In this document: positions 25,927-48,933 of the stretch, in pieces
How positions within the stretch are numbered: the first letter of the stretch is position 1
Layout of the letters: the number at the start of each line of letters is the position of its first letter
Assembly (NCBI RefSeq): GCF_037392515.1
Contig: NC_090292.1
Coordinates: 44,009,747 to 44,073,746 of the forward strand
Source of the DNA: Haliotis asinina
Taxonomy: Eukaryota > Mollusca > Gastropoda > Lepetellida > Haliotidae
Length of the DNA stretch: 64,000 nucleotides
Direction: 5' to 3'
Notes under the pieces: generated by a model
What the model was told of the DNA's origin: nothing
Seen by the model: only the letters and a program-made list of their open reading frames with translations
Databases searched by the model: none
Program-made: the position numbers and the translations under genes

Positions 25927-28900
25927 CTATTTTTTTTTCTTAGAATGTCCATTAGCCCGTTTGATTTGCTCTAGTTTTTGTTTGATTAGTTTGTTCCCTG
26001 TTTTATAAGCGTGGTGCGACGCGTCGTTCCCTGCTCCGTCGACCATTAACACGTCTGCACCGTTTCTTAGGAGATCTTCAAACACAAACACATTGTCACA
26101 AATAACTGATGTCATGAGAGGTGTCAAACCATCCTTGTCTCTGCTGTTGATATTACTAGAGTTTATAATGTACTTTGTCATATGACGCTGCCCATGTCTG
26201 GTAGCCAGATGTAGAAGAGTCTGCCCATCCTTGTCCATCAGAGTCGGATTGGCTTTATGAGACACCAGGAATTTGTACACTTCAAGGTGACTTCCAGAAA
26301 CTGCCCTCATCAGTGGCGTCTGATTATTTCGGCCTCTAACGTCAATGTCAAAGTCACCACTCACCTCATTTACGATTGTTACAGTACCACCCAGTCTGAG
26401 CGTTTGCTGAACAACAGCCTCTTTCTGACCTTGAACGTACCCTTCAAAGTATGTCACAAGATGTTCTACAATAGCTTTGTTCCCTCCTTCACACGCCAGA
26501 TGTAGGACACTGTCTTTGTGGTCATCAGTCAAAGTGAGGTCAGCGTTCTGACTCACAAGCAAATCGAACACATCTTTCTTTCCAGCCAAAGCTGCAGCCA
26601 TGATTGGTGTCCGACCATGTCTTCCAGATGCATTGACGTCAAATTTCCGTATCAGATAATTCACAATGGAACAGTCACCACCCTCACAAGCAAGGTGTAA
26701 GATAGTGTCTCTGCTGTCATCAACCCGTTCGATATCAGCTTTCCTCGACAACAGTAGTTCAAACAGGTTGGGTCGGGCATGCAATGCTGTGACCATTATT
26801 GCTGTTCTTCCTTTGTTTCCCAGACAGTTGATATCGGTTTTGGCCAACAGAGTGTTCACAATGGATTTATTCCCGCCCACACATGCTAAATGTAACACGG
26901 AATTGTTGGAGTTATCCCGAAGTCGTACGTCGGCCCCCTTTGATACAAGCAGTTCAAACACACTGTGTACACCATTCGCAGCTGCAAACATCACTGGCGT
27001 CCATCCGTTGTTTCCACGGCCGTTGATGTCAAACATCTGCAATAGATGTTTCACAATGGAGACATTTCCTCCATGACATGCAAGATGAAGAAGATTATTT
27101 CCCTTGTCATCCGACTGGCGATTCGCCTTCTGTGGATCCAGGAGGTGTTCAAAGGCTTTCTTATGTCCATTTACAGCTGCCTTCATGGCTGGGCTCCAGC
27201 CGTGTTTTCCCTGAATGTTGACGTCAAGTTTTGTTTTCATATGCACCAACATGGTCACGTCATGAACAGTGCACGCCGCATGAAGGAGACTGTTGTTATC
27301 TTCATCTGTCAGTGTAAGGTCAGCTTTCTTGGACACGAGAATGTCAAACACACCCATTCTCCCAGACAACACAGCACACATTATTGGAGTTTGTCCATTT
27401 TTGCCGCGGTCATTTATATTTACGTCGGGGAGCAGGTTTTCGACAGTGGTCTTACCATCACGCTGACATGCGAGATGGAGCAGGGTATTGTTGTTGCTAT
27501 CCCTTAAACCGAAATCGATTTTCTTGGTTTTTACATTATCACTTTTCTTCTTGGGATGTATAAAACAGTCCGACACACCCTCAAATCCAAATACTACTGC
27601 ACACATCACTGGTGTCAAGCCTGTTCTTGTTTGACTATTAAGAAACTGCTTGGCGTAGGAATCAAGATTACGTCTGACGAAATGTTTTACATGTCTTGCT
27701 GTGGGTGCATGGCCATATAGACACGCCAAATGCAGGATGTTGTAGCCATTGTCATCACACAGCGTGACGTCAGCTTTTTTATCAACGAGAATGTCAAAAT
27801 ATTTCATCTGTTCAAAGACAACTGCATACATTAATGGTGTCCAGCCATTCAAACCACTTCTCTTGATATCACACTGACTTACAAGTTGTTCCAATGCATA
27901 TGTGTTCCCAGTGACAAAAGCGTGACACAGAAGGTGATGCTTGGCATCATCAGACACTTCATCAAGATGTTTGATCATTTGAGAAAATTCGTCGGCTATA
28001 GACGGGTGTTTCCATATGGGATGCCAGATGTATTCAGTTAAAGCACCACTGGTGACAGAAGCAACCATTCTGTCAACAAGTATTCTCCTGTTGTCCTTTG
28101 AGAACGGAATAGAGAGCTTGTGTTTATAAGTAGGGACAGACTCAGGTTGCTGCTCCTGGATGTGGTCAAGGAGAAATGTAATACTGAAGTGTTCGAGAGT
28201 AAACTTTGGTTCAATATTAAATAAAACAGAAACACACACATCATAAATCAAAGAATGAGAAAATGTTGCCATTTCGCCGTCTGTCAGAAATGTACCATAG
28301 AAGCTCCGGACAGCCTTAGCGACACCTTGTCTGGTGAATGTCCTCACAAGAGCTGTGACTGCTTGAAGGTGAGCTTCCAGGTCTGATTTATCTCTATCAG
28401 TCTGAAGGTGACTATCTGGACTGACACCTACAAACTTCAGCGGACTGCCAGGCCTGACAGTTTCAGGATTCGGTTGACTGGCGGGACTGAGAGTTTCAGG
28501 TTTGACCTGATGGTCTGATCTGACACCTTCAGACGCTAGCATAGTGTCTGCACTCACAGCGTCTGGTTTCACTTGGCTGTCTGACCAGGCCACTTCCACT
28601 GGCTCTACCTGACTGTCTGGCATTGCAGTTTCAGACTTCAGTCGGGTGCCTGGGCTAACACCTTCAGGCTCCACTTCACTGTGAGGACTGGTAGTTTCAG
28701 ACGTCAGTTGACCGCCTGGTCTGACACCTTCAGACTTTTTTAGCTCGTCTGGACTGACACCTGTAGACTCTAGTATGGTGTCTGTACTGACACCTTCAGT
28801 CTTCGGTTCACTATTTGACCTGTCCCCTTCAGGCTTCATTTGACTGTTTGAAGTGGCACATTCATACTTCACTTTGCTATCTGGAAAGACACTTCCAAGC

Positions 28901-30430
28901 ATCTCTTGAGTGTCGGGACTAGCAACTTCGGATTTAATTTGACTGCTTGGAGTTAGACCTTCAGACTTATGTTGGTTGTCTGTTTTTTCATCTTTAGGCG
29001 TCATTTGACTGCCTTGAATGACTCCTTCAGTCTCCAGTTGACTAATACTTAGCTGACCTTCACATAACGTCATCAATGCGAGAGCAGCTGATTTATGATC
29101 CAGTGAACTAATAATCGTACGAAGCTGGTTTGTTATGTAGAACAAAGGTTTTTCGAAAAAATGTTCTCGATACACTTGAAAGTCCGCACAACACGAAAAC
29201 AGTTTACATGCCAGGGGAAACCCTACAATTGTGTTTTCATGGGCAGTAATTTTGTTCTCATCTAAACTCGTATGGGGACTTTTGTATTTCTGCCGCAATT
29301 CTTTCTTCTCCTCCTGTGTGTAATGTATTTGGACACTCGATGATTCACTGAAAATACTTTGCCGTCCTAGCTTCGACAATGCATACTCAAGGTTATTGCT
29401 TTCTGCAGTGAATATAACACAGACGTGAGGCTGAGCGAGCTCTCTCGTATCTTCTCTTGGTTCTTGCTGCAGACACTGGTACCGTCTTTCAGACCTGGAC
29501 TCTGACTGTCCTAGGTACACATGCAGGTCGTACAAGAAATGTTTAATTCCGTACAGATCCTTATGTGATCTGATTGTCTTAAATATGTCATCAAATATGA
29601 CACAGACGTCTTTGCCGGTATGGAGATAATCAGTCAAACGTACTTTATTGTGATCCTCAGTCAGTACCAGCTCATACCCCTGCTTCCTGTATTCAGCTCC
29701 CAGCATCAGGGCCATGGATGTTTTACCCTCTCCCGGACCACCAGTTATTGTCACGTGACCAAACATGTCTAGCTTTTCTTGCGCCTTCTTGAAGCTCTCA
29801 CTTTCAACAAACACTTTTTCGCTATCCTTTATCTTCTGGCCCAGGGTACCTGTTAAATCAGATAAGCATATTAAACCACTGAAACCCCCGCTTGATATAT
29901 TTCAACTTACCACATCAACTCATTTGTTGATCACATCCGAGTCACTCATGAACGAATACTGAGTGAGAACGCCATGAATACCACGTACTGAACAGCAAAC
30001 GAAACGCAAGTTTCGAACAAATGGAAGCTGATGAAAACGTTCGTGTTTATGTTTTCTATTTTACTGTCCTTTTTCTGTCACGTATGTTCTCGTCACGATA
30101 TGGCTGCAATCTTGCCGATGTGACGTTAAGTATTGACTCACTCACTCATTATGTTTTCTATTTAAACACTTGACTTAAACAGAATTGCAATTTGTTCTTC
30201 AGTACATTTACATCTGTTTGAAAATCACTCACGAACTAAATATAATTTATTCACTGTGTCACTGACTGCACAGAGATCACTTGAATTTGAATACAATAAG
30301 GTAATATCAAAACAAGGCTTTCCCTGAAGAAAACAGGTTTCGATAAAGATCCTTCTTTACTTACCAGGCGGCAGATTGCTCTCGTCCAGGAGCTCAAAAC
30401 TGCAAGATGAATCGTCATCTTTCCCTGATG
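25927..30430 (-). CDS. nSTAND3-like NTPase with ~18 ankyrin repeats (3' exons)
   Basis: Exon 30430-30365 (66 bp, phase 1-1, acidic: GKDDDSSCSFELLDE) joins the giant exon 29849-25927. The giant exon opens after the acceptor TCTGATTTAACAG and runs to TAA. Counting from the codon at 29814: Walker A GGPGEGKTS (25-33), Walker B VCVIFDDIF (70-78), a sensor-like VCVIFTAES, and GFPLACKLF in the winged-helix position. Then come a Ser/Pro/Glu-rich 15-residue repeat linker, a helical part with FSHSLIYDVCVSVL, and about 18 ankyrin repeats in alternating G-x-TPLMxA and LLHLAC types. The tail is lysine-rich. STAND NTPases are signal switches that oligomerise on ATP binding. No ATG lies at the exon start, so upstream exons are required: either receptor B (phase matches) or a small ATG exon at 30749-30737. 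The NTPase-ankyrin call is firm; the 5' structure is not. Confidence 0.9.
28385..29045 (-). repeat. Coding minisatellite: ~15-residue repeats in STAND linker
   Basis: About 15 imperfect copies of a ~45-bp unit encode text such as SEGVSPDSQVKPE. Units keep E-G/T-V, S-x-D/S and K-S/P-E positions while drifting elsewhere. The tract stays in frame throughout and links the NTPase/winged-helix part to the helical region before the ankyrin repeats. It is likely a flexible, length-variable spacer. Confidence 0.85.
30055..30150 (+). mobile_element. Solo LINE 3' tail
   Basis: It has TTTTACTGTCC, TCTCGTCACGATATGGCTGC and GATGTGACGTTAAG, ending in (ACTC)n. It lies in the intron between the 66-bp exon and the giant STAND exon, antisense to the gene. 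Confidence 0.8.
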
Positions 30431-30736
30431 CTGGTCAGAAAATAATATGAATGGATTACATGTTTGTTTGTGCCAAACAATCAGTCTGTGTACTTTTCGT
30501 AACGCATTGCAAAGGTGTAGGAACATTTGTTATGGTGCACTATATATGTATATCATATGGAATGACCTCACCTTCCCTTAAGATTTCGTTTCACAACATA
30601 CAATCATCCTGTACCATATAACATGGCAGTTTCATCCTGCTCTTCATGAGGTCCCAACACATGGCATTATGTTAAAGGTCACATGCAACGTAAAATACAA
30701 GTTTGCAGATTCTGGTACATTGAGGTATGCACTTAC

Positions 30737-30905
30737 CGAAACAAATCATACAAAATGCCAATTCAACCTATAAAGTTGAAAAAAACGCGATGAAAAAAAG
30801 CCACCGAAATCGGAGTTCAAACGTTTCACTAAATTCCCCCCAGCGCTGGGGAGAAAACTGGTTTCAACAGCTGTGCTGCGCTGCGTCCACAACGCATGCG
30901 CAGTG
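30737..30905 (-). promoter_or_regulatory. Possible alternative first exon and promoter of the STAND gene
   Basis: On the minus strand ATG 30749 (Met-Ile-Cys-Phe, then one base) ends at the donor GGTAAGT (30737/30736). Its phase 1 end fits the 66-bp exon at 30430. An in-frame TAG lies shortly upstream of the ATG. About 150 bp further upstream is CGCATGCGCAG, close to the NRF-1 consensus. This would give a soluble STAND protein without the receptor part. The surrounding sequence may belong to a dispersed repeat, so the match could be chance. Confidence 0.35.
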
Positions 30906-31689
30906 AATAGCTTCTCGGAGCTTGAAACAGTATGCATGCCCAGCGTCTGAGGTCGTGAGCAGTAGTCGAACCTTTTTTGTGTACACAAACAAGTAAATAA
31001 TCTACTCGTTACGTAAAAGAACTTGTTGATTGTAGTAAGCAGTTTCTGTCACAGAGAAAGCTTAGTGTCTGGTTTATTCACACCTATATGTCTGTCTGCC
31101 TGTCTGCTAAAGACAACATGCAATACACAGTTTCAATCACTGACCACGTGCAATTTGAACTTAACACCTATCAGACTATACGACGTAAAGAAAATAAGTT
31201 GATTTATGACCCGTGCACCCGAGTCCCGTGTCTGCCACATTATGTAATTAGACACGTGTGATACACACGACATGTTTTTATGTCTGTGGGTTGCAAACAA
31301 ACTACATTCATTTTTTTCGGATGAGTGGATCTGACGGAAACTGGTGCAAACATTGTCACTTTCAAGTCCTGCTTTGTACTTGGACGGATGACAGATTCCA
31401 GTCACGCAATAGTTTACTGTCTCTACTGACATGATTTTTTATTGGATCGAGCGCAAATTCAGAGAACATGTATTTTCCAAACCCAGCATCTCTATATACA
31501 TTCTTCATGGATAACGACTTCTTTTAGTGTATATGATTTTGTTTGACAACAGTATATGAATCCATACTGAAACGACGAATCAAGTACACAAAAAGAAGTT
31601 GTTATCCATAAAGAATGTTATTTTCTTGTGACTGGCTATATTTCTAAAATGTCCATCAAACAGATTATCTTTCTGTACACACAATGAGC

Positions 31690-32160
31690 ACTACAAAAAT
31701 GACTTGGTTTCCAGAAACCTGGAAACCATCCGTAATGTGGGTAATTGCGGAATCCAGTTGGTTTCCATTCCCTGAAACTCACTAACTGAGTTTCCAACTA
31801 GATTCCATTTTGGAAATGTGATTTTGGTATTTCTGTAAATGGAAACCAAACTGAAACTAAGTTCGGGGGTTTCTTGTTGGTTTCCATACCTGGAATTTGC
31901 AACTCTCAGATCTCACTAAATGGAAACCAACATAAAAGTAGAAAATGTAGTTTCATGTTGGTTTCCATTGCGCTGTTTTGAACTAAGTAACATAAATTGT
32001 TTACCATCCTGACATCCAGTTGGTATCCATTCAGTAAAACTGGGTGACCTAGTTTCCAAATAGAATCCATAATGGATACTCTAAGCTCCGGTGATGGAAA
32101 CTGACACGAAGCTATGGTCATGTGTTGGTTTCCATTCCTGACTGAAACTTAGCTTTGACG
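31690..32160. repeat. GTTTCCAT/GGAAACC-rich degenerate repeat
   Basis: Dozens of short GGTTTCCAT and GGAAACCAAC words occur in both orientations without strict period. The same vocabulary returns at 37290-37830, where part of it forms a regular 36-bp array. No coding role is supported. Confidence 0.7.
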
Positions 32161-32256
32161 AGGTGTTATAATTCAATGTGAATGTGCCTGGGGAAGGAAT
32201 AGTAGATAAGAATGAAGATTTTTATGGATATCAACTTCTTTATGAGAGAACACAAC

Positions 32257-32287
32257 GTTTCGGAGTTAATGCTTACTCCTTCATCAG
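32257..32287 (-). ncRNA. Hammerhead ribozyme core motif (inverted arm)
   Basis: Read on the minus strand: CTGATGA, a stem-loop with GGAGT pairing with ACTCC, then GAAAC. This is the conserved hammerhead core found in the terminal repeats of Penelope-like elements. The outer stems needed for cleavage were not modelled. Confidence 0.7.
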
Positions 32288-32733
32288 GTGATTGAGAAAG
32301 GGATACAGAGATGTATTTATATGTACAGGTAAAACAATAACAAAGTAACAAGTGGAATGAGTTAACGAAAGCTAGTATAAACAAGCACTGATAGGAAGCC
32401 GATAGTTAAGATAACAATGATGGAAGCCAATGGTAATGCATTACAATGGTGATACATTACGCATGATAGGATGATGTACATAACACACGATAGGGGGTGA
32501 GCATGTTTACATGAGGGTTGGTGATGTACAAACACAAGTATGTACTCGGGTAGATAGGCTATACATGAATTACATAGATAGAATGTACACAGGTAGATGA
32601 GATTAATTTATCAATAAGTCCCAGGCACTTGGTAGGTACACTCCTTGGTCGCGGTTGATGGCTGGTTTCTGTCTCCGGATCTCGATGGCCTCTTGCAGTT
32701 TCCTTTGGCGCCAGTTGTTGTTGTTGGTAGATG

Positions 32734-33230
32734 AGAAACCTTCTCCATCACCCATCAGAGTAACCATACCCTACCTTGGCCCCATCAGTCATCAAATATC
32801 ACGCCTCATCAAGACCAAAGCCAGCATCGATGTCACCTTCTCCAGTGGCAAGACCATCAAGACCTACCTAAAAGCCAACGGTAAAGGACCCAGCTGTGAA
32901 CACCCTAACCCGAGAGGATGCATCTACCAGATCCCTTGCAACTGTGGCGACCTATACATTGGAGAAACGCTGAGACCAATCAACACCAGAATGAAGGAAC
33001 ATCAGACCTCAGTCAGGAAACTCGACCAGAAATCGGCCATCTCTGAACACATACTCAAGAACCCTGAACACTCAATTCGATGGGAGGACACTAGGATACT
33101 ATCTACCAACAACAACAACTGGCGCCAAAGGAAACTGCAAGAGGCCATCGAGATCCGGAGACAGAAACCAGCCATCAACCGCGACCAAGGAGTGTACCTA
33201 CCAAGTGCCTGGGACTTATTGATAAATTAA
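32734..33230 (+). pseudogene. Penelope-like element C-terminal GIY-YIG endonuclease fragment
   Basis: The open frame contains the GIY-YIG core as CIYQIPC...DLYIGETLRP, then TRMKEHQ, SAISEHI and a final SAWDLLIN before the stop. This is the EN domain following RT in Penelope-like ORFs, which nicks the target DNA. Everything N-terminal is lost. The apparent 5' extension of the frame back to 32655 comes from the inverted arm and is not protein of the element. Confidence 0.88.
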
Positions 33231-33595
33231 TCTCATCTACCTGTGTACATTCTATCTATGTAATTCATGTATAGCCTATCTACCCGAGTACATACTTATG
33301 TTTGTACATCACCAATCCTCATGTAAACATGCTCACCCCCTATCGTGTGTTATGTACATCATCCTATCATGCGTAATGTATCACCATTGGCTTCCACCCT
33401 TATCCCCAATCATGTTATGTAAACATATCCAATCAACTGTAATGCATTACCATTGGCTTCCATCATTGTTATCTTAACTATCGGCTTCCTATCAGTGCTT
33501 GTTTATACTAGCTTTCGTTAACTCATTCCACTTGTTACTTTGTTATTGTTTTACCTGTACATATAAATACACCTCTGTATCCCTTTCTCAATCAC

Positions 33596-33626
33596 CTGAT
33601 GAAGGAGTAAGCATTAACTCCGAAAC
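33596..33626 (+). ncRNA. Hammerhead ribozyme core motif (direct arm)
   Basis: CTGATGA (33596-33602), a helix II hairpin (GGAGT / ACTCC), then GAAAC (33622-33626). It is identical to the inverted copy at 32257-32287. Confidence 0.72.
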
Positions 33627-33860
33627 GTTGTGTTCTCTCATAAAGAAGTTGATATCCATAAAAATCTTCATTCTTATGTATTTTCACTTCTAAATGACAT
33701 TCAAAGACTTGAAGGAATAGTAGATTCGTATCATTGCTTAGATGACAAGACAACAAAAGTAAATTGTTGACGCATCATTCTGTGGATATCACAATAATAA
33801 ATGTGGCTTCAAACTGATGATACAAGAACAAACTATACACTTTTTACCTTCACATTCTTG

Positions 33861-33866
33861 TTTATT
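33861..33866 (-). terminator. Poly(A) signal AATAAA after receptor B short terminal exon
   Basis: AATAAA on the minus strand lies about 61 bp beyond the stop at 33927-33929. Its place supports 34084-33927 as a true 3' terminal exon. Confidence 0.6.
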
Positions 33867-33926
33867 CGTAATGTAATGAAGCATCATATTCCAACTACCA
33901 TGCACACAAACTTCACAATAACCGTA

Positions 33927-44528
<10,602 letters not shown>

Positions 44529-44694
44529 GGTTCTGGTGGGCTTGGAGCTGTAAAGAAAGTAACATCAACATTGTATTACAACACGAAATCGACTGAGTTA
44601 ATATTTATTGTCACATGGGCAGTATTTCAGCCATGTAGTAACGAGATTGAGTGCAAACAAACAGAAAGATGCATTCATTTGGCTTTCTGAAATT

Positions 44695-44912
44695 CTCCTA
44701 GGCCACTGTGCTTGTCATAAGAGGCGACTAACGAGATCGGATGGTCAAGCTCGATGACTTGGTTGTCACATGTCATCGGTTCCCAGTTGAACAGAACGAT
44801 GCTTATGTTGTTGACCACTGGGTTGTCTGACTCGATTATTTACAGACCGCGGCCATACAGCTGGAATATTGCTAAGTGCGGCGTAAACCTAAACTCACTC
44901 ACTCACACTGAA
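44695..44912 (+). mobile_element. (ACTC)n-tailed SINE
   Basis: A nearly complete copy: AAGAGGCGACTAACGAGATC, a CGGTTCCCAGTTG B-box-like part, CATACAGCTGGAATATTGC and GCGGCGTAAACCTAAACTC, then CACTCACTCAC. It lies just upstream of the receptor B signal-peptide exon. Confidence 0.82.
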
Positions 44913-45112
44913 ATTGTTCTGAAATGCTGGTCATCTTGCATAAGACATACGAGAGGATGTGGGTATCCTGATGTCATTAGATGCCGATATTTTGTTTCCA
45001 TTTGTGCAATTGAAGCCGGTAGTGCATTATTTATCTCCGCGTTCTATTGCACGAATCAAAATCGGGACACATAGCGCTCAAGAACATAGATTAGTGATAG
45101 TGAATGTGTACG

Positions 45113-45230
45113 TATTTCCGTGTGTTGTTGAGTATTTGAAGCACGGGAATGCATTTGGAACCGACGACGTCAGCCAGAGGTTTCAAATGAAATATTCTCG
45201 TGCTTCAAATACTCAATAACACCCAGAAAT
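45113..45230. repeat. Inverted repeat (48-bp arms, 20-bp loop)
   Basis: Arms 45113-45160 and 45181-45230 share TTGAGTATTTGAAGCACG with few mismatches outside. It may be a small fold-back element. Confidence 0.75.
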
Positions 45231-46196
45231 TGGCCAACACATGATGTTTATCGACACTGTAAACACAAAAGTAACCCAAAGGGTTTTGGTGTCTGCACTC
45301 GTTTACATCTAGTAAGGGTACAGCAGTAAAGTGTCATCAGCAGGCCGTTTCAGCTGGTTTCCATGGTAGCATCTGGAGTTGCTCATTTGTGACGTCATTC
45401 TAACTTTACGTCACAATATGATTTGAATGACGACACCACTGTTGATGACACAAGACAATAATTATTCACATGTCAATACGCAGTGAATAGTCATGCAGTT
45501 TCCGGGAATCTAATACCATTTGATGTTTTTCAACCAATCAGATTACAGAACACAGTGTGACTTTTTGGTTTACAATGTACGTTTAAGGTCACAAACACTG
45601 TAGGCCTATCTGTAGCTTACCACGCATGTTTCGCTGCTCTATATTCGAAACACTTGCTCGCTCACGCTGAACAAGTAGTGTACGTAAACAAACGAAAGAG
45701 GCATGTGGCAGCACTTCCTGGCTAAATATTGTAAGATTGCATTTTTAGAGGCGCTTCCTCCAGTAAATGAAAAAAAACACAATTATTATTTGGTGACGCA
45801 TGTTTTTATCCGCATGTCATATGCTTATTGTGTCCACATATATTTTCAAGTAGGTGACATTTGTTGTGGAACTGGGGCTGATATTTTCACCTTCCTGTAC
45901 TCAGAAAACATAGCTGGATAAGTTAGCCGGTATTTATGTTTGCATTTTTTTATTTCTTTTTTGTTCAGACCATGATGTACATGAAATGGCTCTTGTCATC
46001 CTGGATGATTTTTATACAAAAACATATACCGTTACGACAGAAGTGTATGCGAAACAGTCTGGCTGTGTAACCTACAAGGTGTTGAACGCTGTGCTTGTGG
46101 TTGTTCAAGGGACAAAACTCTGGGGTGTTTAACATTATGTCAGTATGAGAACGGCGTGAAGGGATGAGAGACAATTTAAAGTGTATGCTGACTTAT

Positions 46197-46197
<1 letters not shown>

Positions 46198-46283
<86 letters not shown>
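46198..46283 (+). repeat. (CA)n microsatellite
   Basis: An uninterrupted CA run of about 43 units. Confidence 0.98.
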
Positions 46284-46286
<3 letters not shown>

Positions 46287-46409
46287 TGCAGGTAGCTAGG
46301 TCGACGCTGTCAACTTACTGCAAGAAAGCCGTGGTATTATTGGTATTATCAAACCTGTCCATTTCCAGAGGTTGGGCTGCTCTAGGAACATGCGACTAAA
46401 GTATGTTAT

Positions 46410-46674
46410 TCCATGTCTGTGGTCCCTCGCATGGTGTTCATGTGTAGTCGTTGGTAATACAAAACGTGTTTTTAAATTGTAGTATCATTTATAGTTAAGG
46501 TCTTTAGTCTTAATTACTAGTTTCAAACTGAGATCTGTAATGAACTAGGTGTTTTACTGTCCGTCGCTGACAGGTTAATTTGCCTGTATTTTTTTGTGAA
46601 ATTGTAACTTGTTTGTAGTCACGCTAGGACTGAAATATTACCGATGTGACTTAAACTCTCACTCACTCACTCAC
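46410..46674 (+). mobile_element. Diverged LINE 3' UTR fragment
   Basis: GTGGTCCCTCGCATGGTG, TTTTACTGTCCGTCGCTGAC and ATATTACCGATGTGACTT, ending in (ACTC)n, follow the LINE 3' UTR order. No coding part is present. Confidence 0.75.
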
Positions 46675-48059
46675 ACCACGTCACTGAATGTGGTACATAC
46701 GTTACTGATACCTACCGAAACAAAACAAGCAAAGGCAGTTCAGCTTGACCTGAGCTACATTACATATCCATGACCCGTCACATGGCACGAACGGCTGGTC
46801 GTGTTAGCTCATTAAATAGGGGAGCTCCTGCCTAAAAAAACCCCGAATGCGAAACATTATAGTGACCGCTGATTTGCAATGTTACTTGAAAACTAATAAG
46901 CATAACATGCTCAGTGAAACGCTGATCATAATCAAAGGGACTACCAACTGAGACTGATGTGTAAAGAAATTTATGACTCTTCTCACAATTTCTCGACATT
47001 TAGATGTCAAACTGCGACCTTGTTTCGGCTGTTCGTACACATTGACAATCAACTCAATAAGCACCCCTCCACAATAATAAACTCAACCATAAGCGAACAC
47101 GGCTGAAGGTATGGTATAAAATCGGTCCATGCAGGTACATGGACCTTATTATGGTGATCGACCTTCTCAAGTCATATCTCACCACCAAAACCCCACGCCT
47201 TACACGTTAACGAGTGAGGATGCTGTTTCATGTCGTTAGGTTGCACACAGTCGAGCACAAATTCCGAGCGCAACAAACAATGCGTCGCGAATGTGACATA
47301 GTTCTGACGGCTGGGTCTTTCCGTGTAGAGCATATTCCCCGAGAATCCAGTCAGGGCATAGTTTACTCTGTATAGAGAGCACGGCTAGTTTCACTTGGCT
47401 AACAGGTTCTATTACAATCATGAATATTCAATATCGACACTGAAGACTATCCACATACTTCATTCATATCACAAGCTATATTTGCGTTGTACAACCTTTC
47501 ATCCCTATGGGCGTGTCTATTAAGTAATGCTTGTGTGAGCCGGCCTTGTTTACTTTATCAGACCACTCAAAACATATCTGACCTCGCGGCGCCGTCATGT
47601 TATGTGATATGTCTGAAGGCGTGTGACAGATTGTTTTTTAACGACCTGCTCCAGTTAACCGACAATGCAATGCGCACAGCTATCAGGGAATTCGGTGTCT
47701 AATACACCGTGCACATTCAGGAAGTATGATGGGTTATCCAGGCGAGTACTACATCGACATCGCTCAGGACAGTGTCACACCGCGAATGCAGACTCGAGTA
47801 TATTAGCGACTGATAACTCGAATAACAACCACTTTAACAGTGGTTCATCGAATGAAGGGCAGGATGTAGTATGTGGTCTTTAATTTGCGACGCTCTTATC
47901 CTTATGAAAACGCCAGAAATGAGTTTCACGTTGTATCCCTGTGGAGCACCCGACCCGAATTCTTTGCGTAATGAGCTAACAACTAGGTTGTCCTCCCTCC
48001 GACATCTTATAATTAATTACTTCCCGGAAACTTAGTGGGCGATGATACAGACTAATTCA

Positions 48060-48933
48060 TGTGAATCAAATCAAATAACACGTCAATCAAATCGAGGCGA
48101 TGACTGTTTGATAACACAATCGAATCCATGAAATATCTGTTCACTTATAGTGTGTTTTAATTATTCATGTGTTTAGTGTGTCTTCATATCTGCTCACAAT
48201 TTCTATGAATATGCATGTTTAGTGTTCGTTTATTTCTGCTCACAATAACTAATCAGATGTTTAGTGTTTGGGAATTAAATCAAATCTACGTGAATCAGTG
48301 GTCCATAACACACTTGAAACTAGTGGTTTATAACACTGTCAAATCCAGATGAAAAAGTGTTTGATAACACAATCAAATATAGGTGAATCAATGCCCGCTG
48401 ACACAATCAAATCCAGATGAATACGTGTTGATTGCAAATCAGTTATTTATAACACAATGAAATCCACGCAATCAGTGCTTGACAACAGTCAAATCCTCTT
48501 GAATCTATGTTTCACAAACACAATCGAAGCCATGTGAATCTGTGTTTGATAACATATTCAAATCTACGTGAATCAGTGATTCGTAACACATCTAAATCCT
48601 GGTTAACACAATCACAAAATGGTGAATCAATGTGTGATCCCACAATTGAAAAAAAGGATAAAATAGTGGTTTATATTACAGTCAAATCCAGGTGAATTAT
48701 TATTTGAAAAGACAACCAAATCCAGATGAATCATTGGTTGGTAACGCGATTAAATCCAGGCAAGTCAGTAGTCGGTACTACAATTAATCCCATGTGAATC
48801 ATTGGTTCATAACACCATCACGCCCAGGTGAATCAGTGTCTGATAACACAATCAAATCCTCGTGAATCAGTGGTTCATTACACAGCCAAATCCTCGTGAA
48901 TCAGTGGTTCATAACACAGTCAAATCCACGTGA
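48060..48933 (+). repeat. ~34-bp satellite, left half
   Basis: About 25 diverged units contain AATCAAATCCAGGTGAATCAG and GGTTCATAACACA-type text. Near 48130-48270 there are units of a second repeat (ATGTTTAGTGT...ATATCTGCTCACA). The array continues at 55039-55470 after LINE copy 3. Confidence 0.88.

Larger units (their letters stand above)
32209..33710 (+). mobile_element. Penelope-like element, truncated fold-back copy
   Basis: It is flanked by the 15-bp duplication GAAGGAATAGTAGAT (32194-32208 and 33711-33725). About 0.5 kb at the left (32209 to about 32733, minus) is an inverted copy of the right end (about 33098-33677, plus). The arms are nearly identical, apart from about 60 bp missing on the left. 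Between them lies the GIY-YIG part of the element ORF. Each arm carries a hammerhead motif, as is known for Penelope-like elements. The reverse transcriptase is missing, so the copy cannot move by itself. Confidence 0.9.
44913..48050. other. No gene recognised upstream of receptor B
   Basis: The stretch holds a 48-bp hairpin (45113-45230), a CA microsatellite (46198-46283) and LINE 3' UTR pieces (46410-46674, about 47095-47180). A minus-strand GGTAAGC donor at 45621 could end a noncoding first exon of receptor B; this is a guess. Confidence 0.45.
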
